Part shown: in pieces, positions 25,859-39,264 of the stretch | Layout: each line of letters starts with the position of its first letter | Numbering within the stretch: the first letter of the stretch is position 1 | DNA from: Rotaria sp. Silwood1 | Lineage: Eukaryota > Rotifera > Eurotatoria > Philodinida > Philodinidae | Assembly: GCA_905250075.1 (NCBI GenBank) | Contig: CAJNOP010000036.1 | Location: 1,312,392-1,376,391 of the forward strand | DNA length: 64,000 nucleotides | Reading direction: 5' to 3' | Program-made: the position numbers and the translations under genes | Notes under the pieces: generated by a model | Told to the model about the DNA's origin: nothing | Databases searched by the model: none | Seen by the model: the letters and a program-made list of their open reading frames with translations, nothing else

Positions 25859-26815
25859 TTGAAGTATAAATACGTGAGAAATATTTTCTATTTAACGACA
25901 AACATTCAACACAAATATCGAATGCTTCACCACATGCCTAATGCAATGTGTATTTAGTTTTGTCACCGTCATGTGACATGCGCACAATTGTATCAGAGGT
26001 AGACATAAGATTGAAGAAAAAAACAACTCACACGTCATTTACCTATACACGTGTGTCAGAAACAAGCATGATTCATTCGATAGAATACTTGACATCGGAA
26101 CAAAAGCAAGTTGATTCTTGTTTAGTGAAATTCCATCGGAATGAATTTTGTTTTTGATGATAAACGCGAAAACTTTTTATTTAACTGACTGTCGTACAAA
26201 ATTTTCTTCTACTCTAGTCGAACAGTTTGATAACGACAAAAGTCAGTGTTATTTTAATATCCTACAAAATACCATTATTTTTTTGTATTTAAAAATGTTA
26301 ACAAGTCTAATAAATATGCACGAAGCTGCTAGTTTCACTGATGTTTTGATTTCCATTAAATAGTGCTTTGTCATTATATAAGCTTTCTGAATACAAGGTA
26401 AATTATAAAAATGCAACGTGTCAAAATGTAAAATACTGCAACGTGGCAGTAAAATGAATTGATTTTCGACTATATTCATGACAACAATCATATTTTTCTT
26501 CTAGCATTATTTAAATTAAACTCATATCTTCTACTAAATCTATTCATTCATTTAGCACAAACGGAAAATCTAGGGATGAAGCTTTTTACTGAATCATAAT
26601 AAACTTTCAATGGTAACTAAGGACATCCAAAAACAAATCCTTTCATTGGTTTTGAATTGAATCATCTTTCAGGGTAAAATATGGATTAGCATGTAGATTG
26701 ATGATCTCCTTTACTCTAAATTAAATCAATTGTTTGATCGATTTTCTTCTCATATTTGGATTGATTCTTGGAAAAAAAGAGCCTTTCTATTTATTTATCT
26801 CATCATTTTTCAAAG
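25859..26815. other. Shared 5' region of F-box gene and GBF1
   Basis: A divergent intergenic region of about 950 bp, so it should hold both promoters. No motif stands out and the small open frames are not supported. Confidence 0.5.
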
Positions 26816-29800
26816 ATGTCGTCGTCATTTGAGGCACCCAAAAATGCTATATATATTATTTTGGGTGAAATTCAAGCATTGACATCATCAAGAAAGAATA
26901 GTCTTCGATGGTCAACAACACATTCCTATGAAGTAATTCAATAAATCTTTATATTTTCTTTTAAAAATAAATTTTTCTTAGGAATCTCCTGAAATGAATT
27001 CGTTTCAAAAACTAAAAACAATTCTTAATTCTGTATCAGGTAAAAACAAAACATATTAATAGAAAAAGAAAACAAAAGCAGTTTTTAATTAAATAAATTA
27101 ATTTAGATCTTCAAGATATTGATTCAAATACATTTTTAACACCATTTCTTGATATAATTCGTTCTGATGAAACATCTGGTCCAATAACATGTTTGGCATT
27201 AAATGCTGTTAATAAATTTCTCTCCTATGGTCTTATTGGTATAGATTTAGTTTGACATTTTCTTTTTTTTTTTCCTCAAAAGAAAATTTTTTCTAATTAA
27301 CAGATACTCAAAGTGAATCAGCATCATCAGCTATTGATAAAGTTGCCAATGCTGTAACACATACACGTTTTGTTGGAACAAATCCAAATAATGATGAAGT
27401 TGTTTTAATGAGAATTTTACAAGTAAATTCATTAAAATTTTTTTATTGAAAATAATCTTTTGTTTCGTTAATTTAGGTTCTTCGTTCTTTATTATTGAGT
27501 CCAGCTGGAGCAAAAATAACAAATGATAGTGTATGTGAAATTCTTCAATCATGTTTTCGTATTTGTTTCGAAACAAGATTATCAGGTATTAGTTGTTATG
27601 TTTTTTTTCTCTCGAACAAATAATTTGTTGTTTTTCTTAGAATTATTACGCAAAACATCAGAACATGTTTTAATTGATATGGTTCAATTATTATTTGCTC
27701 GATTACCACAATTTAAAGATGATACAACATCTTCAACATTAACAAAACGAGTAAGACAATTTGAAGTTTTTATTTCTTTCTTATGTAATATAATTTTATT
27801 TTAGCTTCATACACGAGGTATAACAACGACAGGAACAACTGATACAACGAATAATCGACGTCGATCTCAACGAGTTAGTTCATCATCAATAAAAAAAGAA
27901 CAGATTAATGAATCTCAAATAAATGGTTAAATTAGTTTTTTTTTTTTTGTTATCAACTAGTTTTTATTTCATTTTTTTTTACCCGTGTATTTTAGAATCA
28001 ACATCATCTTCATCAGAAAGAAATTTAACTTATGTATGATTTTTTTTATTTTCCTTTCAAAAAATAATTTCTTTTTACTGTAGTCATCTCCAATTGATGA
28101 TAATGAACGTCCAACAGCAATTGAAAATGCTACTCATGAAATTCCTCCATCAGCACCTACAGATATTGAAACAATTAATAATGATACGGAATCTACAACA
28201 ACAGATAATTCATCTTCAGAATCAATTTTACCAATAATAGTTCCTTCATTTGATGAATCACCATCAAGAATTATTGATGCAAATGAAATAACAACAACAG
28301 TTGAAAATGAACAACAATCACAAGAAATAGATAGTTCATCATCACAAACAGAAACACAAACATCAACAAATAATAATGAATATATTAATCCAAGAGGTAT
28401 TAGATTTACAACATCAACGACAACACCAACTACTAGTGGACCAGTTAAAGGTAGATAAACTTGAGATTTTTATTCAAAAATAATTGTCGTGGGAAGAAAA
28501 AATCTATGACTCAATAGTGAGTATAGTTTTCAATGAGTGAAAAAGAAAAATCAGTTTACCAAAGAAGAATGATATTTGTGGAAAAAATCCTTATGTCGAA
28601 AACTATTTGAACTAACATAATTTTACTCTTCTGGATTTTGATGGGAGAAAATCGAAAATTTTCCAAAGATAGGCCGAAGTTCCTTCCTTTCTAAATCTAC
28701 TACTGTTGTACCTCTGTAAAAAAAGAAAAACTTTAAACTACAAAATCTCGATGCAAGTTTTTTTTTCTTCTGAACATGTTGATTTTTTTCAATATACTGA
28801 TTGTTAGTGACATGATTGTATATGAATATAGCAAACAAAAATCTTGTAGTTTAAACGAGAATTTCAAAGAGTAATTCAAAATGTTTTTTTGTAGGATCTC
28901 TCGATGATAGCAAAAACAAAAACATGTCGCTCTAGAACATGAGCAGATCTCTGAGAAAACTGCTTTTCAAATGTAACTATAGATATATTTCATCACGTAG
29001 TATCTATCCTGAAGGTTTTGAAATTTTCTCTCTCTCTTAAGGTGAGAATTATTTGCTAATTACATTTTAATTAATTAATCAAATTTAATTAGGTGTGATC
29101 TGAAAGAATATTCTTATATTTATTCACAATAAAAGAATTTTCAAAATAAACATCCTTTAAAAAGAATTTAAATCAAATCGAAGATTTTTATATTGATTTT
29201 ACACAAATATACATAACGATACATTTGTCTAATCATTAGTTTTTTTTGTCCGTCGCATTGAAACATTTCGCATCTCGAGGTGTTTATTTTTCTATTGAAC
29301 GACTTTTGTATGTCGATTATTTTTAAATAGATCCTAAAAAGAGATCTAATCTGAAAGGATTTGTGACAAAAAAAAAAATAAATAATTATCTATTTAATTC
29401 ATTTTCAGAACCATTATCACCTTATGGTTGGCCTTGTGTTCGTGGTTTATTTCGATTTTTAACTACTCTTATCAATAATTATGATAAGTTAGTTTTATTC
29501 TTTAAGATATATTTCATTTTTTTCTTTTTGCCGTTAAATAGAAATAATACTGAATATATGATGACAGTTGGTCTTAATCTTTTAACAGTTGCATTAGAAG
29601 TTGGTGCAGATCATATTGCTAATTTTCCATTATTACTCTCAATTGTTAAAGATTCATTATGTCGAAATTTATTAAGTGTAAGTTAAGAATAAAAGAAAAA
29701 GATTTTATATTTATTATAAATAATAATTGATTTTGTTTTTTTTTTAAGATGTTAAATTGTAATCGTATACAATTATTTTCTGCTTCACTTCGAGTTTCAT

Positions 29801-32800
29801 TTCTTATTTTTGAAAGTTTAAGAACACATCTTAAATATCAATTTGAAGTATGAAATTTATTATTAATATTAATATTTTATCTTTTAATCTATATATATTT
29901 TTAATAGTTTTTTTTAATACGTTTAATGGAATTAATTGTTTCTGAACAATCAAAAGTAACCTATGAACAAAAAGAAATTGCACTTGAAACAATTGTTCAA
30001 CTTCTTCGTATACCTGGTTTATCAGCTGAATTATATTTAAATTACGATTGTGATTTATATTTATCAAATTTATTTGAAGAATTAACTAAAATGTTATCAA
30101 AAAATGCATTTCCTGTTGCTGGTTTAACATCAACACATATACTTTCACTTGATGCACTTCTTTCTGTTATTGATCATATTGAACTTGAATGTCAATATCA
30201 AGTAGAAAGACAAAAAAATGATTGTAAGTTCTATCGAATATATAATGTAGTTTGAAGTCTTTGATTGCGAATAACTTTTGATAGAAATAAGAGAGAAAGA
30301 GTTGCTGTTTTCACTGTTCGAAACAGATTACATCACTAGACGATTCGATACGTGATTTAATAATGTCGGTTGATGAGAGTACACATGCGGATCTAATGCA
30401 TTTCTGTGTTATCATCATAGAGCATTAATATTTTTCGGAAATCGACAGATTCATCATTCGTTCATTAGTTGACACATTACTGGTTGAGTTTTGAATCATC
30501 ATGAAGATTAAACCGATAGATACTCAATCAATTTTTGGGAGAAGGTTTTTATCGACCTTTTTTATATGTAAGGTAGGTGGCAAGTGATTGGAAACCTGTT
30601 GTGCCTGAATAATGTTGTCGATTTTCATCTGAAAATAGTTAAGGTTTGATGCGTTTTGTACGAACATTTAATGATAATCATGTAATTTATTATAGGATAT
30701 TTTAAGTTCATATTTTGTCTACTCTCAGAAGACTATTAGATCAGAATAATCTTCTCCAAAAAAGTTCGTGTTTTCGATTGAGATTTGACTAAAATATGAA
30801 AAATCTCTGTAGTTTCAAATATTCATATCTCAGTCAAAAAGAGAAGTCTTTGGGAGTTTATTCTAATATAGTGGTCTCCTATGAATAGACGAAATATGAA
30901 CTCAAAATATTATAGTAAATTGAATAGCTCTCAGCTGATTAGCATGAAAATAAATGATAAACAACTCTGTTGTGTACTTATTGATTTATCCTATAAGAAT
31001 AAAATTTAAATTTTTTTTTTTTTGTAGCAACAAGTCAATCATTAACACGACCAGTTTCATCTGGCTATGCTCTTGCACTTTCATTACAAAATATTGATAC
31101 AAATCGTACAGGAATTCCACGAGAATCTCGTCATGGACCAAAAATTCGACAAAATCGTCAAATTATTTCAATAAATTTACCATCACAAGAAGATTTAAAA
31201 AAAATAAAACATGATAAAAAAGTTCTAATTTTATTTGATTTAAAAATTTTTTTTTTTGAAATTATTTTATTTTAATAGATATTAAAACAAGGTTCAGAAT
31301 TATTTAATCAAAATCCATCATTAGGAATAAATTTTCTTCAAGAAAATCGAATATTTACAAATCCTTTACAAATAAATGAAATTGTTAAATTTCTCAAAGA
31401 TAATCCAATGTTAGATAAAAAAATTATTGGAGAATATTTATCTAATAGAAAAAATATTGCTATATTAGAAGAATATGTCACGTAAATATAATCTTCTATC
31501 CTTTTCATTTATTATTAAGCATAGTTTGTTTTTTTTCATTTATTTATTTTAAAGGACATTTCATTTTGATGATATGCGTATTGATGAAGCACTTCGAATT
31601 TATTTATCAGAATTTCGTTTACCTGGTGAAGCACCTTTAATAAGTACACTACTCGAACATTTTGCAGCACATTGGAGAGTACGTCTTTTTTTTTTTATAA
31701 TTTTTTTCGTTATATTTTTATTATATTAAAAATTAATTTTATTTCTTTAAGGAATGTAATAATTTTCAACTAGCAAATAATGATGCTGCATTTGGTCTAG
31801 CATATGCTTGTATTATGTTAAATGTGAGTCATTTTAACTAAAAATTTATAAAGCTTTTAATCTTCAAAGTTTTCAATGATAGTTATTGTTAAAAGAGTTC
31901 TACTAAATCATTTCTTATTTAGTATTGTGTAGAATTTTATTTTCATTGATTAATACTAAATGTGATTAGAAAGTTTAGTAAATACAATTATCAGTCAGCT
32001 ATCATATTTAGTTAGTTTTAATCAATCGAATAACTAAATAATATTAAACAAACTATACGAAGCGTTATAAATTCTAGTAACCGATTAGTCATCTATCGAT
32101 AAATCAATTCCGTTTGAGTCTCAATATGTCTGAAAAGTTTTTATGAATATTTTCAAACAAAAGGATATATTATAGTAGAAAACAACATCTTATAAATGAA
32201 AGATTTTAATATTCAAGTATCTGTTCATACCACTAAACATATTTTAGTATACCTGAAGATAGCATAATAGTTTTCGAAAATATGAATCTGAGGAAATAAA
32301 AATATCAAATTCTATGAAGTTACAGATCATAACTATCGTTTTATTTTAAAATGTCTTTCAGCAATCTATTATTTAGTCAAAACAGAGAATGTCTTGTTGA
32401 TAAAAATGTGACGCAAATTTTTAGATTACAAATGAAGTGTGTTTTTTTTTCTCCATAAAACAGCTTAGAAAAAAAAGAAAGTTTATAGAACAAAAATTCA
32501 TTCTTCTTAAACTATTCATTGTTTACCCAGGTCAAGCTCGTTACGTCGGAACCGATCAGTTCCGTTGAATTCCGACGATTTCTTTACTACAGGATTTCGG
32601 ACCAGTTCCGATCAGTTTCCATCGGTTCCGTCGATTTCCGACGAATTCCTGGTCGAAATTTTGCAGAACTTAACGGAATTTTTCCGGCGGAAACTGGACC
32701 GGAATCCTGTAGTCAAGAAATCGTCGGAAGTCAACGGAGCCGACCGAAAACCAACGGAATCTATAGGATCCGCTGCCGGAAAACAAAGGAAAGAAACGGT

Positions 32801-35800
32801 TCCGGCGATCGGAACAGTGGACCTGGGATATTGCCAAATAGAAATGTTCAAGATTACTTTACTCTATACATTTCTATGATGTTCCAATTTATCACTTTTA
32901 GAATATTCTAAATAGAAGAGTAAGAAAACTTTTTATGAGTTAGGATACATAGTTACAATAAAAGCTCTACACATCTCTATTCTATATAAAACTTTTCATA
33001 TCAAATTTTTTAATGAAAAGGAAAGGGAAGAGAATAAATTAAATGAATTCATCTTTTTCATTTTTATTATTACATATTACTTTATAGACTGATCAACATA
33101 ATACAAATGTTCGTCGTCAAAGTTCTCCAATGACATGTGAAGTATGCAATGAATAATTTATTGAATAAAATACTTCATTAAAATTTTTTTTTATTAGGAT
33201 TTTAAACGAAATCTTTCAAAAATGAATAATAAAGAAAATTTTGATGAACGAATGTTAACAGAAATTTATAATGCAATAAAATCTGATGAAATAGTTATGC
33301 CAACAGAACATACAGGACATGTTCGTGAATCATATTTATGGAAATTAATGCTTAAGAGATCATCAACAACAGGAGAAAAATTTCTTCATGTACCATCAGG
33401 TTCATATAATTATGATATATTTACATTAATATGGGGACAAACAATGGCTGCACTTTCATTTGTTTTTGAAAAATCAAATTATGATTTAGTTATACAAAAA
33501 TCAATTCAAGGTTTTAGTAAATGTGCAAGAATAGCTGCATATTATTTTATGTCTGATGTTTTTGATAATTTGGTTATTTCATTATGTAAATTTACAACTT
33601 TACTCAATAGTCGAGAAGTAAATATGATTTTTTTTTATTAAAAAAAAAAAATCGTTTTTTTTTTGTTTCTGTCTCTTTTTCAAAGTTTATCTCCTATTGT
33701 AGATAAATTATTATGCGGTATGATAATGCATGAAAAAAAAAATAATAAACAAATTTATAAATGAATAGCACGTTTTAGCTTTTGAGAATAAAAAAAAAAA
33801 AGAGAAAAAACTTCTTTATTTTTTTTTTCTTTGAATTTTATCTGATGATTAATATTGACTTTTTTTTTGTGTTTTGTAGTGGATTGAAAATTTACCTATT
33901 CAATTTGGTTTAAATCGAAAAGCACGTCTTGCTGCAACAGTTGTTTTTAATATTGCACATGTACATGGAGATATTTTAAGAGATGGATGGAAAAATATAC
34001 TTGAATGTATTATTCATTTATATAAAGCAAATTTATTACCATCTGTTCTTGTCGAAGTTGAAGATTTTCTTGATCCAACTGGAAGAACAACACTTATTAA
34101 AGAACAAACTGCACAAATACAAAAGTAAATTACTCTTCAAATTATAGAAATTTAAATATAAATAAATAAATATGTTCGTCTTTGCTTTTGTTCTATTACA
34201 GAAGTGATGTTGGTCTATTTTCATCCCTTGCATTTCTACTTGGTGGTGGTGGTCCAACAGATTCTACATTATCTTCTGGTAAACAAGTTACATTTGAAGA
34301 ACAAGAAGCAATAAAAATAGCAACAGCATGTATAGAAGAATGTCATTTAGAACAATTATTACAAGAAACAAAATTTTTAATAATTGATTCATTAAATGAA
34401 TTCTTAAAAGCACTTATATATGGTTGTCAAATATCTCCTGATTCACAAAAATTTGATCAAGATGCTGCTGTTTTTTGTCTTGAATTACTTGTTAAAGTTA
34501 TTTTACAAAATCGTGATCGTGTTACATTATTTTGGTCAACTGTACGTCATCAATTTTATTTAATACTTGTTAATGCAAATGAAAAATCATTTTTGGTTGA
34601 ACGTACTTGTGTTGGATTATTAAGAATTGCAGCAAGACTTTTAAGACGAGAAGAATTAGCTTCTGAAGTAATTATTTATTTATATATTAAAAATATTTTC
34701 TAGTTTTCTTTAAAGATTCTTGCATCACTTCGTATATTACTTTTAATGAAACCACATGTTATACATTCATTATCATCTGAAATAGCATTTGGTTTACATG
34801 AACTTCTTCGTACAAATGCAGCAAATATACATAAATCTGATGATTGGTTTACTTTATTTTCTTTACTTGAAGTTGTTGGAGCTGCTGCACATCCACCACC
34901 TGTATTACAACCAATAATACAAAATCCATTAAATGATAAACATATTCATTCAAGTCGATCAACAACAAATATTGAATCTGATAATGAATATTCAGATTGT
35001 ATTACAACTAATACAATAGATAAAGGTTATACAAGTGATACAGAAGTAAATTTTTATGAAAAATTTAGTTTTATTTAAAAAGAAAATGTTCCTATTTAAG
35101 GTTTATCCTCGATCTGATTATATTGTTGTATCACATGATGATTTAGAAACAATACGAACACAACAATCAATATTAAATCAATATAAAATAGATTTAAATG
35201 AAAAATTATCTCGACATGATCGTCGTGCTTTAATTAAATCATGTGAAACATTATCATTTCTTATACGTGATTCAACACATGTAACAGAAGAAAATTTTGA
35301 ATATTGTATACATTGTATACGAACATTTATTGAAGCAACTGTTACACAACAAACATATAAACAAAAATCAAAAATAATAATAATAAATAAAAATTTAAAA
35401 CAATATAGAAAAACTATATCATCAAATTCATTAAGTAATGAAAATTTAAATGATTTAACAAATAATCAATTAGGACAAACACAATTTATTTCTCGACAAT
35501 CAAAATTAGATTATGATGATGAAGATGATCAAGAATCTATTAAACAAGAATATCAATCACTTGCTTTACAATTATTAGATTTAATGCATACTTTACATAC
35601 TAGAGCATCACAAATATATAAACATACAACATTACAACAAACCGAACAAACTACATCCAGTATTTTATGGTATAAATGTTGGTGTCCTATTTTACAAGGT
35701 TAGTTAATTATATTATATATTAATTATAAATCAATTAAACGATATTAAAATAAACTTATGAGAAAATCATTTCCTAGAGGAGTCGATAATTCGATATGTT

Positions 35801-37624
35801 CTATAATCTGAACAGATCAAAAATAGTTTTAAAAAAGAAAATATTTATTCGCTCAGAAAATGAGCATCCGGAAACTTAAGAAAATGTCTAATGTTAACAA
35901 TCGGAGTTAGTTTGGTTCACAACATCTAATTCAGTAGTGAGCGATTGATGATTTGAAATCATTCTCTTATTAGATGTACCATGCTTTCTATTAGATATGC
36001 ATCACCATGTTTGTCTGAATATCTAAACACTACTGATCTTATCGAAAAAAAGAAAAAAACTTCTGTACATGTAATCAATAAATTTATTACATAAGTGATT
36101 TTCTTAATCGTTGTACTTAGGGCGTACCAAAAGTTCGTGTCCCGCTATTTAAAGGGCCTCGTCGGATGGGGTGAACCGATTCAGAAATAAGAAACAAATA
36201 CATCATCTTGTAGAGCTTTTCGAGCCGGATAGAATGGTATATAGTAAATCGTGTTTTCATAGAACTTTGAAGAACCTAGAGTCAATTTGCTGATAGATGA
36301 CTACACATTCACATCCATCCATATCGGCATCCATACCCGAGGACCATAAGTTAATGATTATTGTGGTTCTTGTTATTAATTGAAAGCATTTGTAAAATAT
36401 TGTTTCTCGCATGCGACTTTGTAGAGGTTTTGACGGGCTACAACCTCATATACGTACCATCTCCGGTCATCTTGTGAATGTAGACATGAGTGTGGATGGG
36501 TGTGAATGTGTAGTCGTCCATCAGTAAATTGTCTCTAGGTCCTTCAAAGTTCTATGAAAACAGAATTTACTATATACCATTCGGTGCGGCTCGAAAAGCT
36601 CTACAAGATGGTATATTTGTTTCTTATTTCTGAATCGGTTCACCCATCCGATGAGGCCCTTTAAATAGCGGGACACGAACTTTTGGTACACCCTAAGTAG
36701 GTGTAGACTATTGTAAATATGTAATCTATTAATTACAATACTCATTACTTCTACCAAGAGAAATAATTTAGAACATACGAAACGCTTTACTTTTATTATT
36801 CAAAACAAATTGAATTCTCGTTTCTATTTATTCTTAAAAGAGTTAAATTGATTTTTGTTTTTTTGTTAAAGGTATTGCACGTCTTTGTTGTGATCCTCGT
36901 CGTCCAGTTCGTTCATCTGCACTTGGTTATCTTCAACGAAGTGTTTTATTACCTGAACTTCATATATTATCACCAACAGAATGGGAATCTGTCTTTAATA
37001 AAGTATTATTTCCATTATTACTTAAATTACTTGAAACAACAAATATAAATGATCATTTACATGGAATTGAAGAAACACGTGTACGTGTATCACAATTACT
37101 TTGTCGAATATTTCTTCAACATCTTTCACCTTTATTAACATTACCAACATTTACAGCTCTTTGGTTAACAATACTTGATTTTATGGATAAATATTTAAAA
37201 TCTGATCAAACAGATATGTTGGTAAGAAAGATGGTTTTTGTTTTTTTTTGTTCTTGATAAAAGAATTAAAAATTTTTTTTTTTTGTCTATGTAATTTAGC
37301 GTGAATCTGTTCGTGAATCATTAAAAAATATGCTTTTAGTTATGAATACAACTGGTTTATTTGATGGTGATCAACCTTTAACAGTGATTACAAAAGATAG
37401 AATACATAGTTTTTTACCGGGACTTTGGGATGAAGTTTTTAAAATGTCAACATCATTACCAACATTTATATCACATTCTGAAGTATGTTCTCAATGTTAT
37501 GAAACAAATGAAATAATTTTTAGTTTTTTTTTTTTTTAATTTTTAGTCGAGTAAAAAATCTGTTACTACTAATGAAGAAAATGTTTCATTGAATGAAACA
37601 ACAGCTTCTTCATCTAGTAATTGA
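26816..37624 (+). CDS. GBF1: GBF1: Sec7-domain Arf guanine nucleotide exchange factor
   Basis: Complete 26-exon gene, 1705 residues. Exons: 26816..26932, 26982..27039, 27107..27238, 27304..27422, 27477..27585, 27641..27750, 27805..27925, 27996..28033, 28084..28450, 29409..29487, 29542..29677, 29749..29847, 29908..30223, 31028..31221, 31279..31481, 31555..31678, 31752..31823, 33088..33141, 33198..33617, 33880..34124, 34202..34667, 34716..35045, 35101..35698, 36872..37221, 37300..37482, 37547..37624. All junctions are GT-AG and in phase. It follows animal GBF1 throughout: N-terminal DCB domain ([22 protein letters not shown]), HUS domain ([30 protein letters not shown]), Sec7 from about residue 666 with the catalytic glutamate near 758 in FRLPGE, then HDS domains ending [12 protein letters not shown] and [14 protein letters not shown]1 loads GTP onto Arf1 at the cis-Golgi to recruit COPI and is the brefeldin A target. 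The long Pro-rich tail of vertebrate GBF1 is absent. Confidence 0.95.
30683..30921. repeat. Fold-back element in a GBF1 intron
   Basis: The left arm from about 30683 (AATTTATTATAG...) is mirrored by the right arm ending at 30921 (...TATAGTAAATTG). Arms are about 100 bp with several mismatches, around a centre of roughly 35 bp. It lies in the 804-bp intron 30224..31027. No clear target duplication was seen. Probably a small non-autonomous DNA transposon. Confidence 0.55.
32526..32827. mobile_element. GC-rich palindromic MITE in the Sec7 intron of GBF1
   Basis: A ~300-bp island much richer in G+C than its surroundings. The ends are inverted copies (CCCAGGTC at 32526 and its complement ending at 32827). 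A strong inner inverted repeat pairs about 32569..32598 with 32701..32730, around TTCCGACGATTTCTT and its complement. TTCCG/CGGAA words recur throughout. No protein is encoded convincingly. It sits in the 1.26-kb intron 31824..33087. No unambiguous target duplication, so the superfamily is not assigned. Confidence 0.65.
36120..36693. mobile_element. Long-TIR Tc1/mariner-type MITE with TA duplication
   Basis: Terminal inverted repeats of about 190 bp begin GGGCGTACCAAAAGTTCGTG on the left and match the right end GGGTGTACCAAAAGTTCGTG read on the other strand, with only a few differences over the outer 100 bp. TA flanks both ends (36118..36119 and 36694..36695). TA duplication and this style of terminus fit a mariner-like non-autonomous element. 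The 574-bp element has no transposase ORF. It lies in the GBF1 intron 35699..36871. High arm similarity suggests it is younger than the other elements here. Confidence 0.75.
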
Positions 37625-39130
37625 ATTCACTATTTGTTCATTGTAATATTTATTTTACTTGGCTTTTCTTTTTTTTTACAAAATGAAACTACCAATGGAA
37701 CGACTGTTGCAAATAATGTATGATTTTTTTTTTGTTGTAATTTTTTTTATCATTTTAAAAAAAAGAAAATTCAGATGTAGAATAAACAAAAAAAAAACGA
37801 GTTAGTCAATAAGTTGTTTGTTATGTGAGGTTAAAATTTCGACCCGGTACGAATTTTTCTCATTAATCTTCGTAAAGTTTTATTGTACATCACACTACAG
37901 TTCTAGGATTCTGTTCAGAAAGATAGTGTAGTGATAAGTAGTAGGAATCTAGATCATACTATAGCTCTAGTGTTTTCATCAGCAAATTGCATTTCGAGAA
38001 ATGGCATTGTGTGTCAATAGACAAGAAGTTCCTAGGTAAAATATTTCAGCTGGAGTCATCAATGATTAGACTACTAACAAACTACTTAAAAATCCACAAT
38101 ATCATTGATGAGTGAGCGAGTACAAATATGTACTCGTATTCGATGGAGTTATGAATGGACTTTTTTGTGGCGATTTTTGATAGAATAAAGACTAGAGCAG
38201 ATTGAATTACGTGTTATTCGGCTTCTTCACATTATCAATCGTATCATTTACACGCTGAGTACATGTGATCATACTTTTTATCGAACTTTATTTAATTAGT
38301 TAAAAGTGAATAAGAAGAACATCACTTGGTAGTCATATTGAATACTCCACTTTATACGCTAGCACTTATTACATACACATAATAATTATTTCAAAAGAGC
38401 ACATCTCTTCAAATAGTATCAAAACAGTATGCTACTATGGCATCTTGTTTAGCACTATGTTTTATTAAAAATGCATTCACATAAGCACAGCAGAGTGTAC
38501 TAACTTTTTAAAGGATTTCGGGTTTTTAGACTGAGCCAAAAAATTATTGGAATTTTGGACAGGCCTGAAATTCATCTAACTCGTTTCTTATTCTTTTCCT
38601 AATTACATATATCAAAATTGGTAACTTACTTATTGTTCTAAATTCAATGCATAAGATTTTAAATCAATCGAAATAAAAAATACAACTCATACATGTTATT
38701 ATATTCACTAGAAATTAATAGAATTGATCCGGTTTGTTTTTTGTTTGTTTAGACTCGAATTGTTACATCTCAAATACAAAATTTGTGAAGTTTGTATCAT
38801 TAGACTTCACTTTATTTTCTTTTTTCTTTTTTTGTGTTGTTATATTATTTCGACAAAAGAAAAACAAATTCTATATATTTATTTTTCGTTTGTTTCATAT
38901 GTACCACTCGAATTCTATTTTTAGTGTTTATTTCTCCTATATTTATTGTTCGTTCTATGTATTTACACATATTGTGGTCAATATATATATATATAACTAT
39001 ACAAAAATGATTCACAAAAGACTTAAAAAATGTTGTATCAACCAAATATTTTAGATAAGAGGAATTGTTATCGAGGCGACCCTTGACTATCATGCCATCT
39101 TTCAATACTCTTCTTTTCTAAATATGGCAT
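37625..39130. other. Intergenic stretch, no recognisable gene
   Basis: About 1.5 kb after GBF1. Overlapping open frames on both strands at 38724..39105 are T-rich and unsupported. No repeat or RNA recognised. Confidence 0.5.
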
Positions 39131-39210
39131 GGTCGTCGTTCTTTGTACTATTGTTCAACGCCCAGCGTGACGGTCATTCTTTGTACTATTGTTCTATCCA
39201 TATATAAAAA
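39131..39210 (+). promoter_or_regulatory. Candidate promoter: 20-bp direct repeat plus TATA box
   Basis: TTCTTTGTACTATTGTTC occurs twice (39139..39156 and 39177..39194), separated by a relatively GC-rich spacer, and is followed at 39201 by TATATAAAAA. The ATG of the B-box gene is 55 bp past the TATA-like box. Repeat plus TATA is unusual among the genes here; function is inferred. Confidence 0.5.
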
Positions 39211-39264
39211 CACACACTTCTTCATTTTCTATATCAAAATACTGTATAACCAGTGCTAACAGGA

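Noticed and set aside
32519-32911. Three overlapping open frames in a GBF1 intron
   Set aside because: They coincide with the GC-rich palindromic element, whose composition creates long frames on both strands.
36521-36757. Minus-strand open frame
   Set aside because: Lies within an arm of the TA-flanked MITE and carries no transposase motif.
37682-37722. Possible extra GBF1 exon after the stop, ending at a GTATGA donor-like site
   Set aside because: No acceptor AG precedes it and the stop at 37624 is in a well-formed last exon.
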